The notes: a model not told the origin generated them from the sequence alone. A stretch of DNA of 64,000 nt from Chloroflexota bacterium (GCA_016191845.1 JACPVF010000004.1:1-64000), one strand, 5' to 3'. Counted from the first letter of the stretch, positions 6,562-16,262 are shown. A program made the numbers and translations.

Positions 6562-7230
6562 ATGAATCCCATCAGCCATTTGCAGGCCCGCGCCTGGCTG
6601 GATTCCGCCGTGGACCTGGCCCTGTCCCCCGAGCAGCGTACCGCGCTGGAGGGTCACCTCGCGGGCTGCGACGAGTGCCGCCGTTACGAGGCCGAACTGG
6701 CGGACCTGGAGGGAACACTGCGACAAAGCCTGCAAGCTCACCTCCCCTCATCCCATGCGGCGCTTTCGCTGGAGGAGGTCTTGCAACGGGTCAAGGCCAG
6801 CCAGCCAGCTACCTCACTTGCCAACCGCTGGGTCGCGGCCCCTGTTCTACTGGTCGTCCTGCTGACAATCATCTTTACATTGGGGTTCCCGCGCGGGGCA
6901 GGCGGCGGGACTCATCCCACCCAGGTACTGACAGCCACTGCCCTGCTCGTGCCCACCCCGTCCGCGCCGATCACATCCACGCTGCTGAGCCTGCCTGAGT
7001 GTGAGTCGATCCGCTACCAGGTCCAGGCGGGTGATACGTTGGACGCCATTGCACGGCAATTCTCCATCTCCAAAGACGTCCTGATGGCCTACAACCACTT
7101 GACGGCGGAGTCCCTGCCCGCCGAGCTATCGATCCCGATGTGTTCTGTCACCCCGCTAGTTGGTTCGCAGACTCCCTCCTCCACGGTCACGATGACCCCA
7201 CAGGCGGAATATACGATGAGCGCACCGTAG
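6562..7230 (+). CDS. Membrane anti-sigma factor with zinc finger and LysM-like outer domain
   Basis: A 222-residue partner of the upstream ECF sigma factor. The N-terminal domain has the zinc anti-sigma motif H32-x3-C36-x2-C39. One membrane helix is at about 90-110. The outer part ends in a LysM-like segment (about 152-193: YQVQAGDTLDAIARQFSIS, then a conserved Asn in YNHL). LysM binds N-acetylglucosamine polymers such as peptidoglycan, so wall sensing is a reasonable inference. The ATG at 6562 has GGAG upstream; a TTG at 6544 would overlap the sigma gene and lacks a ribosome site. The short C-terminal tail is Thr/Ser/Pro-rich. Confidence 0.88.
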   Translation: MNPISHLQARAWLDSAVDLALSPEQRTALEGHLAGCDECRRYEAELADLEGTLRQSLQAHLPSSHAALSLEEVLQRVKASQPATSLANRWVAAPVLLVVLLTIIFTLGFPRGAGGGTHPTQVLTATALLVPTPSAPITSTLLSLPECESIRYQVQAGDTLDAIARQFSISKDVLMAYNHLTAESLPAELSIPMCSVTPLVGSQTPSSTVTMTPQAEYTMSAP

Positions 7231-7247
7231 GGGGCCGATTCGGCAAC

Positions 7248-7276
7248 TTGTCAGAACCCCAAGAGTGAAGTATAAG
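7248..7276 (+). promoter_or_regulatory. Promoter of the giant glycosyltransferase gene
   Basis: TTGTCA (7248-7253), 17-base spacer, TATAAG (7271-7276), 31 bases before the ATG at 7308. Confidence 0.55.
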
Positions 7277-7307
7277 TCACCAATTCAACCCTTCGATAAG
7301 AGAATTT

Positions 7308-10300
7308 ATGATCAACGAAAAACGTCCCTGGCTTGAACGTTCCATTCATCCCGCCCTGCCTGCCGTCACCAACGAGGTTTTGCTGTTTGGGCTGGTCATC
7401 CTGCTGGCCATCGCCACGCGCTTCTACATGCTCGAACCGCGCGTGATGAGTCACGATGAAAGCCTGCACACCTATTTCTCCTGGTTGCTCTATCGCGGAC
7501 AGGGCTACCAGCACAGCCCCATGATGCATGGGCCGTTCCAGTTCCACATCATCGCCCTGACCTACTTCCTGTTCGGCGTGAGTGACTTCACGGCCCGCAT
7601 CCCTGCTGCCCTGTTCGGCATCGCCACGGTCTGGATGATCTGGTACTGGCGCGATTATCTCGGCAAGGCGGGTGCGATCATCGCAGGTTTCCTGATGGTC
7701 ATCTCGCCCTACATGCTGTACTACTCGCGCTACGTCCGCAACGAGTCCTTCGTGGCCTTCTCGGGCGTGGTGATGTTGTACGCCACCCTGCGCTACCTCG
7801 AAACCGCCAAGCCAAAATACTTGTATTTCTTCGCCGCCGCACTCTGCCTGCACTTTACCTCCAAAGAGACTTCCTACATCTATGCGGCGCAGATTTTGCT
7901 CTACCTAGCGATCTACTTCATCGCCCGTGTCACCCATCGTCCGTGGACTCATAATCCCTCCGATTACCGCGCCTTTGTCGTCACTCTGGTCATCGGACTG
8001 GTATTGGGTGGACTGACCGTCTTTGCGCAGGTGTACACCCACCAGAGCGCGACTCTCACTGGGACGGAAACCGCCGCTCCTGCCGCACCAGGCCAGACGG
8101 TCCCGACCCCGCTGGCAGCGGAAGGATCATCCCCCGTTTCGATTCCCATCATCCTGGCGGTGTTTGCTTTTGCGGCCTTCGTCGCAGCCGCCTTCTATCT
8201 TATCCGCGGCTTCGGCTGGAAGCGCATCCTCAAGGAGCGTTCCTTTGACCTGTTGATGGTTTCAGGGACCTTGGTCCTGCCTCTGCTGACGGCCTTCCTG
8301 ATCGAAGTCCTGAAGAAGTGGCTGAACGTGATCATCCCCACCGACGCGGCCTCGGTCCAAACACTGACCGTCGATGCCGTGATCAAAGTGGCGCTCCTGC
8401 TCCTGGCTACCTTCGGTGTTTCCATTTTCATCGGCCTGCTCTGGAACCGTCGCCTGTGGTGGAAACTGGCGCTCACCTTCTGGGTGCCGTTTGTCGTGCT
8501 ATACACCACTTTCTTTACCAACAGCGATGGTTTCTTCACGGGTACGATTGGCTCGCTGGGGTACTGGATCGTCCAACAAGGCGTGCAGCGTGGCAGCCAA
8601 CCCTGGTACTACTATCTGCTCGTGCAGATTCCCATCTATGAATTTTTACCTGCCCTCGGCCTGCTGCTGGCCATCTTCCTCGGCGCACGCCTGTGGATCA
8701 GGCGCGCCAGGCAGAATGAAGAAGTCGAACTTCCCGAGCCAGGTGTCCTCCATACCGAGCAGACTCGCACCGAGGCGACCTTCCTGCGCTGCGGATATTG
8801 CGGGACCAGCAACCCCGTCCAGTCGACTTCCTGCATGGCTTGCGATGCACCGCTCGACGAGAACGACCTGGTTACCGTCCGCGTGCCCGCCGCAGGTTTT
8901 GACGAAGAAACCGACGAACCCGCCCCCACCGATAACTTCACCAACATGTTCAGCCTGCTGGTCTGGTGGAGCGTCATCAGCGTGGTGGCCTTTTCCTACG
9001 CGGGCGAACGCATGCCCTGGCTGACCGTCCACATGGCCTGGCCGATGATCCTGATCACGGGTTGGGGACTCGGTCACCTCTTCGAGACCCTCGACTGGGA
9101 AAGCCTGCGTGAGAAACGCGTGTGGGTCTCGCTCGGCGTTGTGGTGGTCTTCGTGGCCAGTTTCTTCAACGCCGTCCTGTCCTGGAATCTCAATCCACCC
9201 TTCCAGGGCAAGGAATTGGCCCAACTCGAAGCCACCAGTGCCTTCCTGCTGCCTGCCCTGGTCGCGATAGCCAGCGGCGTGGGAGCGGCCTTCCTGCTGA
9301 TGAAGTGGAATGCCAACCAGGTCAAGCGGGTCTTTGCATTGACCTTCTTTGCGCTGCTGGCAGCGCTGACCATGCGCGCCTCCTTCCACGCCTCATACAT
9401 CAACTATGATGACGCCACCGAGTTCCTTGTCTATGCCCACGGTGCGACGGGCATCAAGCAGATCATGGCCCAGGCCAAGGAGATCTCCGAGCGTACCGCA
9501 GGCGGATATAACCTGGCCATTGCCTACGACGCCTCCGCGCCTGACACAGGTGTTTCCTGGCCGTTCGTGTGGTACCTGCGCGATTACACCAACCAGCGCT
9601 CCTTCGACGCCCCCACCCGCTCCCTGCGCGACGCCGTGGTGGTGGTCGTGGATCAGAAGAATTTCGATAAGATCGAGCCCGCCCTCGGCACCAACTACTA
9701 TCGTGTGGATTACATCCGCATGTGGTGGCCGATGCAGGATTACTTCGGCCTGGTGAATCCGCGCCCTGACTCCAGCATCCCATTTGACGACACCTATTCC
9801 TGCAAGGGTCCGCTCGGGTTCCTGCGTTGGTTCCCGAAAAACGACTACTCGCGCGTCTGCTCTGCCCTGCTCGACCCGCAGATCCGCGCGGGCCTCGTCA
9901 AGATCTGGCTCGACCGCGATTACACCACCTACGCCCAGGCCCTGGGTCGCAGCGACTTGACCCTCTCCACCTGGCAGCCTGCCGACCAGATGCGTATGTA
10001 TGTCCGCAAGGACGTGGCCGCCCAGATGTGGAATTACGGCGTCGGCCCTGTGGCACAGCAGCCTGAACAGGATCCCACCGAAGGCAAGGCGATCACCCTT
10101 CCCGCCGATCTGGTGCTGGATGCCGCCCAGGCAAATCCCGTCATGTTGAACGCGCCGCGCTCCCTGGCCTTCGCCAAGGATGGCACCTTCTACGTGGCCG
10201 ACTCGCTCAATCATCGCATCCTGCACCTGAACGCGGAAGGCGTCACCCTGAACGAGTGGGGTTCCTTCGAGCAAAGCCCCGACCCATCCCAGGGTCCGCC

Positions 10301-11000
10301 CGCGCCGTTGGGCAAGTTCAGCGAACCGTGGGGCGTGGCGGTCGGCCCCGACGGATCGGTGTACGTCTCCGACACGTGGAACCACCGCATCCAGAAGTTC
10401 TCGTCGACGGGAATCCCGCTCACCTCCTGGGGTGAGTTCGGGCAGGGTGATACCCTGCTCAAGCTCTACGGTCCGCGCGGAATCGCGGTGGACAGCCAGG
10501 GCCGCGTCTATGTGGCCGACACGGGCAACAAGCGCATCGTCGTCTACGAATCAGACGGTACGCCCATCACTCAGATCGGCTCGGGCGGCCTGGAGCCTGG
10601 CATGTTCGACGAACCCGTCGGCGTGGCCGTGGACGCGCAGGACCGCATCTACGTCTCCGATACGTGGAACCAGCGCGTGCAGACCTTCCTGCCCTCTGAG
10701 GACGGGATGAGCTTCTACCCCGAAAAGCAATGGGACGTGTACGGCTGGTTCAGTCAGTCGCTCGATAACAAGCCCTTCATCGCAGTGGACCAGCAGGGTC
10801 ATGTCTTCATCACCGACCCCGAAGGCTTCCGCGTGATGGAATTCTCAAGCGACGGCGAACTACTCAAGGTCTGGGGCGATTACGGGGATACCTCTACAGG
10901 TTTCGGCCTGCCCTCGGGCATCGCCGTGGACCCCGAGGGTCGCGTCTGGGTAACCGACTCCGCCTTCCAGCGCATCTTGCGCTTCACGGTCCCGCAGTAA
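7308..11000 (+). CDS. Agl23/TIGR03663-type membrane glycosyltransferase fused to a zinc ribbon and NHL repeats
   Basis: A 1230-residue protein. The first part (about 20-470) is a multi-helix GT-C type glycosyltransferase domain with the DE motif in the first loop (MSHDESLHTYFSWLL) and the YYSRYVRNESF loop typical of the family called 'flippase activity-associated protein Agl23' (TIGR03663). A four-Cys zinc ribbon (CGYCG, then CMAC) interrupts it at about 494-517, then more helices follow to about 690. Residues 945-1230 hold NHL beta-propeller repeats (VADSLNHRI, VSDTWNHRI, VADTGNKRI, VSDTWNQRV). The likely donor is polyprenyl-phosphate sugar and the acceptor unknown; the propeller may bind protein or glycan outside the membrane. 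It is followed by a strong terminator and appears monocistronic. Confidence 0.88.
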   Translation: MINEKRPWLERSIHPALPAVTNEVLLFGLVILLAIATRFYMLEPRVMSHDESLHTYFSWLLYRGQGYQHSPMMHGPFQFHIIALTYFLFGVSDFTARIPAALFGIATVWMIWYWRDYLGKAGAIIAGFLMVISPYMLYYSRYVRNESFVAFSGVVMLYATLRYLETAKPKYLYFFAAALCLHFTSKETSYIYAAQILLYLAIYFIARVTHRPWTHNPSDYRAFVVTLVIGLVLGGLTVFAQVYTHQSATLTGTETAAPAAPGQTVPTPLAAEGSSPVSIPIILAVFAFAAFVAAAFYLIRGFGWKRILKERSFDLLMVSGTLVLPLLTAFLIEVLKKWLNVIIPTDAASVQTLTVDAVIKVALLLLATFGVSIFIGLLWNRRLWWKLALTFWVPFVVLYTTFFTNSDGFFTGTIGSLGYWIVQQGVQRGSQPWYYYLLVQIPIYEFLPALGLLLAIFLGARLWIRRARQNEEVELPEPGVLHTEQTRTEATFLRCGYCGTSNPVQSTSCMACDAPLDENDLVTVRVPAAGFDEETDEPAPTDNFTNMFSLLVWWSVISVVAFSYAGERMPWLTVHMAWPMILITGWGLGHLFETLDWESLREKRVWVSLGVVVVFVASFFNAVLSWNLNPPFQGKELAQLEATSAFLLPALVAIASGVGAAFLLMKWNANQVKRVFALTFFALLAALTMRASFHASYINYDDATEFLVYAHGATGIKQIMAQAKEISERTAGGYNLAIAYDASAPDTGVSWPFVWYLRDYTNQRSFDAPTRSLRDAVVVVVDQKNFDKIEPALGTNYYRVDYIRMWWPMQDYFGLVNPRPDSSIPFDDTYSCKGPLGFLRWFPKNDYSRVCSALLDPQIRAGLVKIWLDRDYTTYAQALGRSDLTLSTWQPADQMRMYVRKDVAAQMWNYGVGPVAQQPEQDPTEGKAITLPADLVLDAAQANPVMLNAPRSLAFAKDGTFYVADSLNHRILHLNAEGVTLNEWGSFEQSPDPSQGPPAPLGKFSEPWGVAVGPDGSVYVSDTWNHRIQKFSSTGIPLTSWGEFGQGDTLLKLYGPRGIAVDSQGRVYVADTGNKRIVVYESDGTPITQIGSGGLEPGMFDEPVGVAVDAQDRIYVSDTWNQRVQTFLPSEDGMSFYPEKQWDVYGWFSQSLDNKPFIAVDQQGHVFITDPEGFRVMEFSSDGELLKVWGDYGDTSTGFGLPSGIAVDPEGRVWVTDSAFQRILRFTVPQ

Positions 11001-11015
11001 ACGTAATGAGTTTCA

Positions 11016-11048
11016 AAAAGGAGCAACCGTTTGGTTGCTCCTTTTTTT
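11016..11048 (+). terminator. Rho-independent terminator after the glycosyltransferase gene
   Basis: 9-base-pair stem GGAGCAACC/GGTTGCTCC, 4-base loop, then seven T residues. Confidence 0.9.
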
Positions 11049-11084
11049 ATTGGTGGAATGCCGCAAAAGGGGAAAAATTCCCAG

Positions 11085-11093
11085 TGGTATAAT
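11085..11093 (+). promoter_or_regulatory. Extended -10 promoter of sucCD
   Basis: TGGTATAAT (TGn plus a perfect TATAAT at 11088-11093), 44 bases upstream of the sucC ATG. No clear -35 box. Confidence 0.6.
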
Positions 11094-11137
11094 CGCGCTG
11101 TACGTACCCCGGGCACACGCCTGACACAGAGGATGCG

Positions 11138-12274
11138 ATGAAACTTCACGAATACCAATCAAAACAAATTTTTTCAAAGTTCGGAATTCCCATCCCCAAG
11201 GGACGGGTCGCGGCAACCGCAAGCGAAGCAAGACAGATTGCAGAAGAGCTCGGTGGCCGCGTTGTCATTAAATCGCAGGTGCTCGTCGGCGGGCGCGGCA
11301 AGGCGGGTGGGGTAAAACTCGCCAAGGACCCGCAGGAAGCCGAACAGCTCGCTACTCAGATCCTGGGCATGGAGATCAAGGGTCTCCCTGTCCGCAAGGT
11401 GTTGGTGGACGAAGCCGCCGCCATCGACCAGGAAATCTATTTCGCCATTACCAACGATCGTGCCGCCAAGAAACCCGTCATCATGGCCTCCGCCGCGGGC
11501 GGCGTGGACATCGAAGAAGTGGCCGCCACCCATCCCGAGAAGATCATCAAGGTCCACATCGATCCGCTGCTGGGACTGCGCGACTATCAGGCCCGCGACA
11601 TCGCCGCCTCGATGGACCTCCCCCGCGAATACTGGAAGGACTTCGGCACCATCGCCAACGGTTTGTGGAAGGCTTACAGCAGCACGGATGCCACCCTGGC
11701 TGAGATCAACCCGTTGGTCATCACCAAGGACAAACGCTTGGTCGCTCTCGACGGCAAGATGATGATCGACGACAACGCCCTCTTCCGTCATTCGGACCTG
11801 AGCGAGATGCGCGACATCGACGAGGAAGCCCCCGCCGAGACCGAAGCCCGCAAGTACGGCCTGTCCTTCATCAAGCTGGACGGCAATATCGGTTGCATGG
11901 TCAACGGTGCAGGCCTGGCCATGACCAGCATGGACATCGTCAAACTCTTTGGCGGCGAGCCCGCCAACTTCCTGGATATCGGCGGCGGCGCAGGCTCAGA
12001 AAAAGTGGCCGCGGCAATGCGCATCATCCTGTCTGACCCAAACGTCAAGGCCGTGCTGTTCAACATCTTCGGCGGCATCACCCGCTGCGATGAAGTGGCC
12101 AAGGGCATCCTGGCCGCCATGGCCGAGGTCAAGCCCAAAGTGCCGATGGTCGTCCGCCTGGTGGGCACCAACGCTGAAGAAGGACGCCAACTGCTGGCCG
12201 ACGCCAAAATGATCACCGCTGAAACTCTCGCCGACGCCGCCAAGAAGGCCGTCGCCGCCGCGAAGGGAGCCTAA
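11138..12274 (+). CDS. sucC: Succinyl-CoA synthetase (ADP-forming) subunit beta
   Basis: A 378-residue protein of normal family length. It starts [20 protein letters not shown], has the ATP-grasp nucleotide segment ([19 protein letters not shown]), the EINPLV metal-binding motif and the C-terminal [17 protein letters not shown] block that contacts CoA and the phosphohistidine loop. With SucD it converts succinyl-CoA, ADP and phosphate to succinate, CoA and ATP in the TCA cycle. GAGG precedes the ATG. sucD follows after 3 bases. Confidence 0.97.
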   Translation: MKLHEYQSKQIFSKFGIPIPKGRVAATASEARQIAEELGGRVVIKSQVLVGGRGKAGGVKLAKDPQEAEQLATQILGMEIKGLPVRKVLVDEAAAIDQEIYFAITNDRAAKKPVIMASAAGGVDIEEVAATHPEKIIKVHIDPLLGLRDYQARDIAASMDLPREYWKDFGTIANGLWKAYSSTDATLAEINPLVITKDKRLVALDGKMMIDDNALFRHSDLSEMRDIDEEAPAETEARKYGLSFIKLDGNIGCMVNGAGLAMTSMDIVKLFGGEPANFLDIGGGAGSEKVAAAMRIILSDPNVKAVLFNIFGGITRCDEVAKGILAAMAEVKPKVPMVVRLVGTNAEEGRQLLADAKMITAETLADAAKKAVAAAKGA

Positions 12275-12277
12275 TCC

Positions 12278-13138
12278 ATGAGCATCTTAGTCGACAAGAA
12301 TACCCGCCTGCTGGTGCAGGGCATCACAGGCTCGGAAGGCCTCTTCCATACCACCCAGATGGTTAATTACGGCACCAATGTCGTCGCAGGCGTGACGCCT
12401 GGCAAGGGCGGTGAATGGGTGCTGGACAAGGTCCCCGTGTTCGACTCGGTCAAGCTGGCCGTCGAAGCCACGGGCGCCAACGCCTCCATCATCTTCGTCC
12501 CTGCGCGCTTCGCTCCCGACGCCATGTTCGAGGCCGCGGATGCGGGCATCCCGCTCGTCATCTGCATCACCGAGGGTGTGGCCGTGCAGGACATGATGCG
12601 CGTGCGTAACTACCTGGATCAAAAGAACGTGCGCCTGATCGGCCCCAACTGCCCAGGCCTGCTGACCCCTGGTGAAGCCAAGGTCGGCATCATCCCTGGC
12701 AACATCGCCATCCCTGGCAACGTGGGCGTGGTCTCCCGCTCGGGCACGCTGACTTATGAAGTGCTGTACGCGCTCAAGCAGGTTGGCATGGGCTCGTCCA
12801 CCTGCGTGGGCATCGGCGGCGACCCCGTCAACGGCACCAACTTCATCGATGTGCTGGATATGTTCGAGCACGATCCCAAGACCGAGAAGGTCGTGATGAT
12901 CGGCGAGATCGGCGGCACCGATGAGGAGAAAGCGGCCGAGTTTATCTCCTCCAAGATGACCAAGCCCGTGGTCTCCTTCATTGCAGGCCAGACCGCTCCT
13001 CCAGGCAAACGCATGGGACATGCGGGCGCCATCATCGAAGGCGGCGCAGGCACCGCAGCGGACAAGGTCCGTGCGCTCGAATCCGCGGGCGTGCGCGTGG
13101 CCAAGCACCCTGAGGAAATCCCCTCGCTGTTGAAGTAG
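12278..13138 (+). CDS. sucD: Succinyl-CoA synthetase subunit alpha
   Basis: A 286-residue protein. It begins [21 protein letters not shown] (the CoA-binding Rossmann domain) and has the [10 protein letters not shown] segment and GHAGAII, whose histidine is phosphorylated during catalysis. It forms the enzyme with SucC from the same operon. A strong terminator follows the stop codon, so sucCD is a two-gene transcript. Confidence 0.97.
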   Translation: MSILVDKNTRLLVQGITGSEGLFHTTQMVNYGTNVVAGVTPGKGGEWVLDKVPVFDSVKLAVEATGANASIIFVPARFAPDAMFEAADAGIPLVICITEGVAVQDMMRVRNYLDQKNVRLIGPNCPGLLTPGEAKVGIIPGNIAIPGNVGVVSRSGTLTYEVLYALKQVGMGSSTCVGIGGDPVNGTNFIDVLDMFEHDPKTEKVVMIGEIGGTDEEKAAEFISSKMTKPVVSFIAGQTAPPGKRMGHAGAIIEGGAGTAADKVRALESAGVRVAKHPEEIPSLLK

Positions 13139-13146
13139 CCGTTCCT

Positions 13147-13184
13147 AAACTCCCTAATTTCTGCGAAATTAGGGAGTTTTTATT
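13147..13184 (+). terminator. Rho-independent terminator after sucD
   Basis: 14-base-pair perfect stem (AAACTCCCTAATTT and its complement) with loop CTGCG, followed by TTTATT. Confidence 0.9.
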
Positions 13185-13191
13185 CATAACC

Positions 13192-13225
13192 CCTCCCCCA
13201 TTTTCGCTCTCGAAAATGGGGGAGG
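13192..13225. repeat. Long perfect intergenic palindrome
   Basis: 15-base arms CCTCCCCCATTTTCG / CGAAAATGGGGGAGG around a CTCT loop, 7 bases after the sucD terminator. It has no T-tract on either side, so it is not a simple terminator. It could be a dispersed repeat unit or a protein site. Confidence 0.6.
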
Positions 13226-13269
13226 ACGGGAGGGGGCAAATGACTCTCAAATCCCTCTCTTAAACGCAT

Positions 13270-13294
13270 GGAGCCGCCTTCAATGGGCGGCTCC
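13270..13294 (-). terminator. Probable terminator of acpP
   Basis: 9-base-pair stem GGAGCCGCC/GGCGGCTCC with a 7-base loop, 24 bases downstream of the acpP stop. The following T-run is poor (ATGCGTTT), so termination may be partial. Confidence 0.5.
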
Positions 13295-13317
13295 ACGGTT
13301 ATAATCGCAACAAGGAT

Positions 13318-13551
13318 TTACTTGTGGCCGTCGATATAAGAGACAGCCTCGCCCACGGTGGTGATCTTCTGGGCGTCTTCGTCCGAGATCTCGGCGCCGA
13401 ACTTGTCCTCGAAGGCCATGATGAGTTCCACCAGGTCGAGCGAATCGGCTTCGAGCTCCTCGCGGAAACGGGCATCGGCCGTCACCTTGGCTTCATCCAC
13501 GCCAAGCAGATCCACAACGATCTTCTTGACTTCTTCATACGTGTCAGACAT
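13318..13551 (-). CDS. acpP: Acyl carrier protein
   Basis: A 77-residue acidic protein with the phosphopantetheine site in [11 protein letters not shown] (Ser37 by count from this start). It carries acyl chains in fatty-acid synthesis. The ATG at 13551 is preceded by GGAGG at 5 bases; the TTG four codons upstream is part of the ribosome site and is rejected. It has its own promoter and probably forms a single-gene transcript. No fatty-acid synthesis enzymes flank it, which is unusual compared with the common fabD-fabG-acpP-fabF order. Confidence 0.95.
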   Translation of the reverse strand: MSDTYEEVKKIVVDLLGVDEAKVTADARFREELEADSLDLVELIMAFEDKFGAEISDEDAQKITTVGEAVSYIDGHK

Positions 13552-13590
13552 TTGATCCTCCAAATTGGTATGTACAAGATAGGCTGGCTT

Positions 13591-13618
13591 ATTGTAATCT
13601 TTTCAATTGCACTGTCAA
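13591..13618 (-). promoter_or_regulatory. Promoter of acpP
   Basis: Minus strand TTGACA (13613-13618), 16-base spacer, TACAAT (13591-13596), 39 bases upstream of the ATG. Confidence 0.75.
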
Positions 13619-13667
13619 GCCAGCACTCGTCCCTTTAGGGGATGTTCAAAGACAGGAACACTACCTT

Positions 13668-14696
13668 ATGTCAAAAGTTGCGCCGATCGACCAGAGAAAA
13701 GCCGACCATATCAAGATCAACCTCGAGCAGGATGTCCGCTCCGCGCTGACGACGGGACTCGAGAACTACCGCTTCATCCACGAGGCCCTGCCCGAAGTGG
13801 ACCTCAACCATGTGGACCCCAGCCTGGTCCTGTTTGGACGGCGGCTCTCCGCCCCGATCCTGGTCAGCTCGATGACGGGCGGCACCTCCGATGCGGGCAC
13901 AATCAACTTGCGGCTGGCGGAAGCCGCCCAGGAGGTCCGCGTGGCGATGGGGGTTGGCTCCCAGCGCGCCGCATTGGAACATCCCGAACAGGCCGCCACC
14001 TTCCAGGTGCGCAAGGTCGCACCCGACATCCTGCTCTTCGCCAACCTGGGCGCAGTCCAATTCAATTACGGCTACGGCGTGGACGAATGCCGCCGCGCCG
14101 TGGACATGATCCAGGCCGACGCGCTCTACCTGCACCTCAACCCACTGCAGGAGGCCGTGCAGGATGCAGGCGACACCAACTGGGCGGGCATCGCCAAAAA
14201 GATAGAAGAGGTCTGCGCCAAACTGCCCATCCCCGTCATCGCCAAGGAGGTCGGCTGGGGCATCTCCGAGCGGACGGCGAAATTGCTGGCCGAGTGCGGC
14301 ATCTCCGCCATCGACGTGGCGGGCGCGGGCGGCACGAGCTGGTCGCAGGTCGAGATGCACCGCGCGCCCGACGAGTTCACCCGTCGACTGGCGGCCACCT
14401 TCGTCGGCTGGGGCATCCCCACCGCCGAGTCGATCCTCAATGTCCGCCGCGCCACGCCCGACATGCCCATCTTCGCCTCGGGCGGACTCAAAGACGGCCT
14501 CGATATCGCCAAATGTGTGTCCCTCGGCGCGACCCTGGGCGGCATGGCAGGCCAGTTCCTCAAGGCCGCCGCCGTCTCGACCGAGAACGTGGTCGAGATG
14601 ATGAACCTGACCAAACGTCAGATCGAGGTCACGATGTTTGCGTGCGGGGCGGGAAGGTTGGATGAATTGAAAGTCGGAAAACTGACATCAAAGTGA
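13668..14696 (+). CDS. fni: Type 2 isopentenyl-diphosphate delta-isomerase
   Basis: A 342-residue FMN-dependent enzyme that interconverts isopentenyl and dimethylallyl diphosphate. The start [17 protein letters not shown], the [11 protein letters not shown] flavin segment, [10 protein letters not shown], the family signature [11 protein letters not shown] and the glycine-rich phosphate site ([19 protein letters not shown]) all fit IDI-2. The length is typical. It supplies the allylic primer for the polyprenyl synthase encoded at 16378 in the same direction. A frame-shifted open frame of similar length over the same DNA is a shadow. Confidence 0.96.
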   Translation: MSKVAPIDQRKADHIKINLEQDVRSALTTGLENYRFIHEALPEVDLNHVDPSLVLFGRRLSAPILVSSMTGGTSDAGTINLRLAEAAQEVRVAMGVGSQRAALEHPEQAATFQVRKVAPDILLFANLGAVQFNYGYGVDECRRAVDMIQADALYLHLNPLQEAVQDAGDTNWAGIAKKIEEVCAKLPIPVIAKEVGWGISERTAKLLAECGISAIDVAGAGGTSWSQVEMHRAPDEFTRRLAATFVGWGIPTAESILNVRRATPDMPIFASGGLKDGLDIAKCVSLGATLGGMAGQFLKAAAVSTENVVEMMNLTKRQIEVTMFACGAGRLDELKVGKLTSK

Positions 14697-14744
14697 GGGA
14701 TGCCAGTCAGGTAATCAACTCGCCGCTCGAATCTTCTTATCCAT

Positions 14745-15629
14745 ATGAACCATCCCCTTTCCCGCAGAGACTTCTTCAAAATCATCCGTTCCTTCGTCAT
14801 CCCAACCGCCGCGTTGGGATTTTTGGGGTACGGCTATAGTACCGAGGTGGAAATGAACTGGATCGAGGTCAAGAACCTGACCCTGAAATTACCCCGTCTC
14901 GATCCCGTCTTTCGCGGTGTCAGGCTGGCCCAGGTCAGCGACTTTCATTTGGGGCAATGGATCAACCAGGAACGGCTGGACCGCATCATCCAGTTGACTC
15001 TGGAGCAGAAGCCCGATTTCATTGCCCTGACGGGAGACTACGTTGAATATCGTCCCTACGGCAGGCCGAACGAGTGGGCCACCTACACAAACAGCCTCGA
15101 CATCGTCCGCGGCTCTTTTCCCACGCTGGCCGCGTATTGTCCGACTTTAGCCATCCTTGGCAATCACGATCATCGCGTCAACGCGGGATGGGTCGAGCAG
15201 GCACTGACCGAGGCGGGGGTCACGGTCATGCGTAATTCGGTGCAGACTTTCACACGAGGCAATGCCAGCTTCCACATCGCGGCCGTGGACGACATCATCT
15301 ACAAGATGGACCGTCTCGACCAGGTGCTCGCATCCCTGCCAGCGGATGGCGCCGCCGTCCTGCTGGCCCACGAACCCGATTTCGCGGACACCAGCGCGGC
15401 GGCAGGCCGCTTCGACCTGCAGATCTCAGGCCATACCCACGGCGGTCAGATCAACATCCCGCTGATCGGTCCGCCCATCCTGCCAGAAATGGGACAAAAA
15501 TACCCGAGCGGCCTGTATAATATCGGGGATATGCTACTCTACACCAATCGCGGCGTCGGCGTGACCACCGTCAACGCGCGATTCAACTGCAGGCCCGAGA
15601 TCACGGTCTTCACCCTCGAGCCAGTCTGA
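14745..15629 (+). CDS. Tat-exported calcineurin-like metallophosphoesterase
   Basis: A 294-residue protein. The N-terminus holds the twin-arginine motif SRRDFFKI followed by a hydrophobic stretch, so export in folded form is likely. The di-metal motifs are all present: DFH (QVSDFHLG), ALTGDYVE, LGNHDHR, LLAHEPD and SGHTHGGQI. It belongs to the YkuE/YaeI-like group, some members of which hydrolyse UDP-diacylglucosamine or other phosphodiesters; the substrate here is unknown. It follows fni by 48 bases and precedes a HAD hydrolase by 27, so a shared transcript is possible. Confidence 0.92.
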   Translation: MNHPLSRRDFFKIIRSFVIPTAALGFLGYGYSTEVEMNWIEVKNLTLKLPRLDPVFRGVRLAQVSDFHLGQWINQERLDRIIQLTLEQKPDFIALTGDYVEYRPYGRPNEWATYTNSLDIVRGSFPTLAAYCPTLAILGNHDHRVNAGWVEQALTEAGVTVMRNSVQTFTRGNASFHIAAVDDIIYKMDRLDQVLASLPADGAAVLLAHEPDFADTSAAAGRFDLQISGHTHGGQINIPLIGPPILPEMGQKYPSGLYNIGDMLLYTNRGVGVTTVNARFNCRPEITVFTLEPV

Positions 15630-15656
15630 CATCCTCTCATCCATTCTGGAAAGGCC

Positions 15657-16262
15657 ATGAACATCACTGCTGTCATCTTTGACTTTGGCGGGGTCCTGAT
15701 CGAGTGGGACCCGCGCAACCTGTACCGCCGCTACTTCGACGACGCCGAAAGCATGGAACGCTTCCTCGAAGAGATCGACTTCATGGAATGGAACCTGCTG
15801 CAAGACAAGGGCCGCCCGTTCGCCGAGGGCGTGGCCGACCTCACAGCCAGGTTCCCACAACACGCGGATCTGATCCGCGCCTATCACGAGCATTGGGAAG
15901 AGTCCATCGGCGAGCCGATCACGCCCGTCATCGAGATTCTGAAACGCGTCAAGGCGGCAGGCTGGCCCGTCTACGGCCTGAGCAACTGGTCGATGGAGAC
16001 CTTCCCCATCACGCGCGAGAAGCATCACTTCTTCGACCTGCTGGACGATTATCTGCTCTCGGGCGAGGTCAAGCTGGTCAAGCCTGACCCTGCCATCTTC
16101 CAGCACATGCTCGATAAGATCGGCCGCAAACCCGAGGAATGCGTCTTCATCGACGACAATCCCGCCAACGTGGTCGCCGCGCGCGCGTTGAATATCGTCA
16201 CCATCCAATATCAATCGCCCGAACAACTGGAGCGCGAACTCCAGCAACTTGGAATTTTATAA
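15657..16262 (+). CDS. HAD-superfamily (subfamily IA) phosphatase, YihX-like
   Basis: A 201-residue protein with motif I FDFGGVL (nucleophile Asp, but Gly in place of the usual second Asp two residues on), motif II LSNWS, the lysine in KLVKPDP and motif IV FIDDNPANV. This combination is seen in YihX and the N-terminal domain of soluble epoxide hydrolase. Small sugar phosphates are likely substrates. The cap is helical and inserted after motif I. No signal peptide. Confidence 0.9.
   Translation: MNITAVIFDFGGVLIEWDPRNLYRRYFDDAESMERFLEEIDFMEWNLLQDKGRPFAEGVADLTARFPQHADLIRAYHEHWEESIGEPITPVIEILKRVKAAGWPVYGLSNWSMETFPITREKHHFFDLLDDYLLSGEVKLVKPDPAIFQHMLDKIGRKPEECVFIDDNPANVVAARALNIVTIQYQSPEQLERELQQLGIL

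Noticed and set aside
13607-14665. 352-codon frame overlapping fni in another frame
   Set aside because: Arg/Pro/Gly-rich shadow translation; the fni frame carries all IDI-2 motifs.
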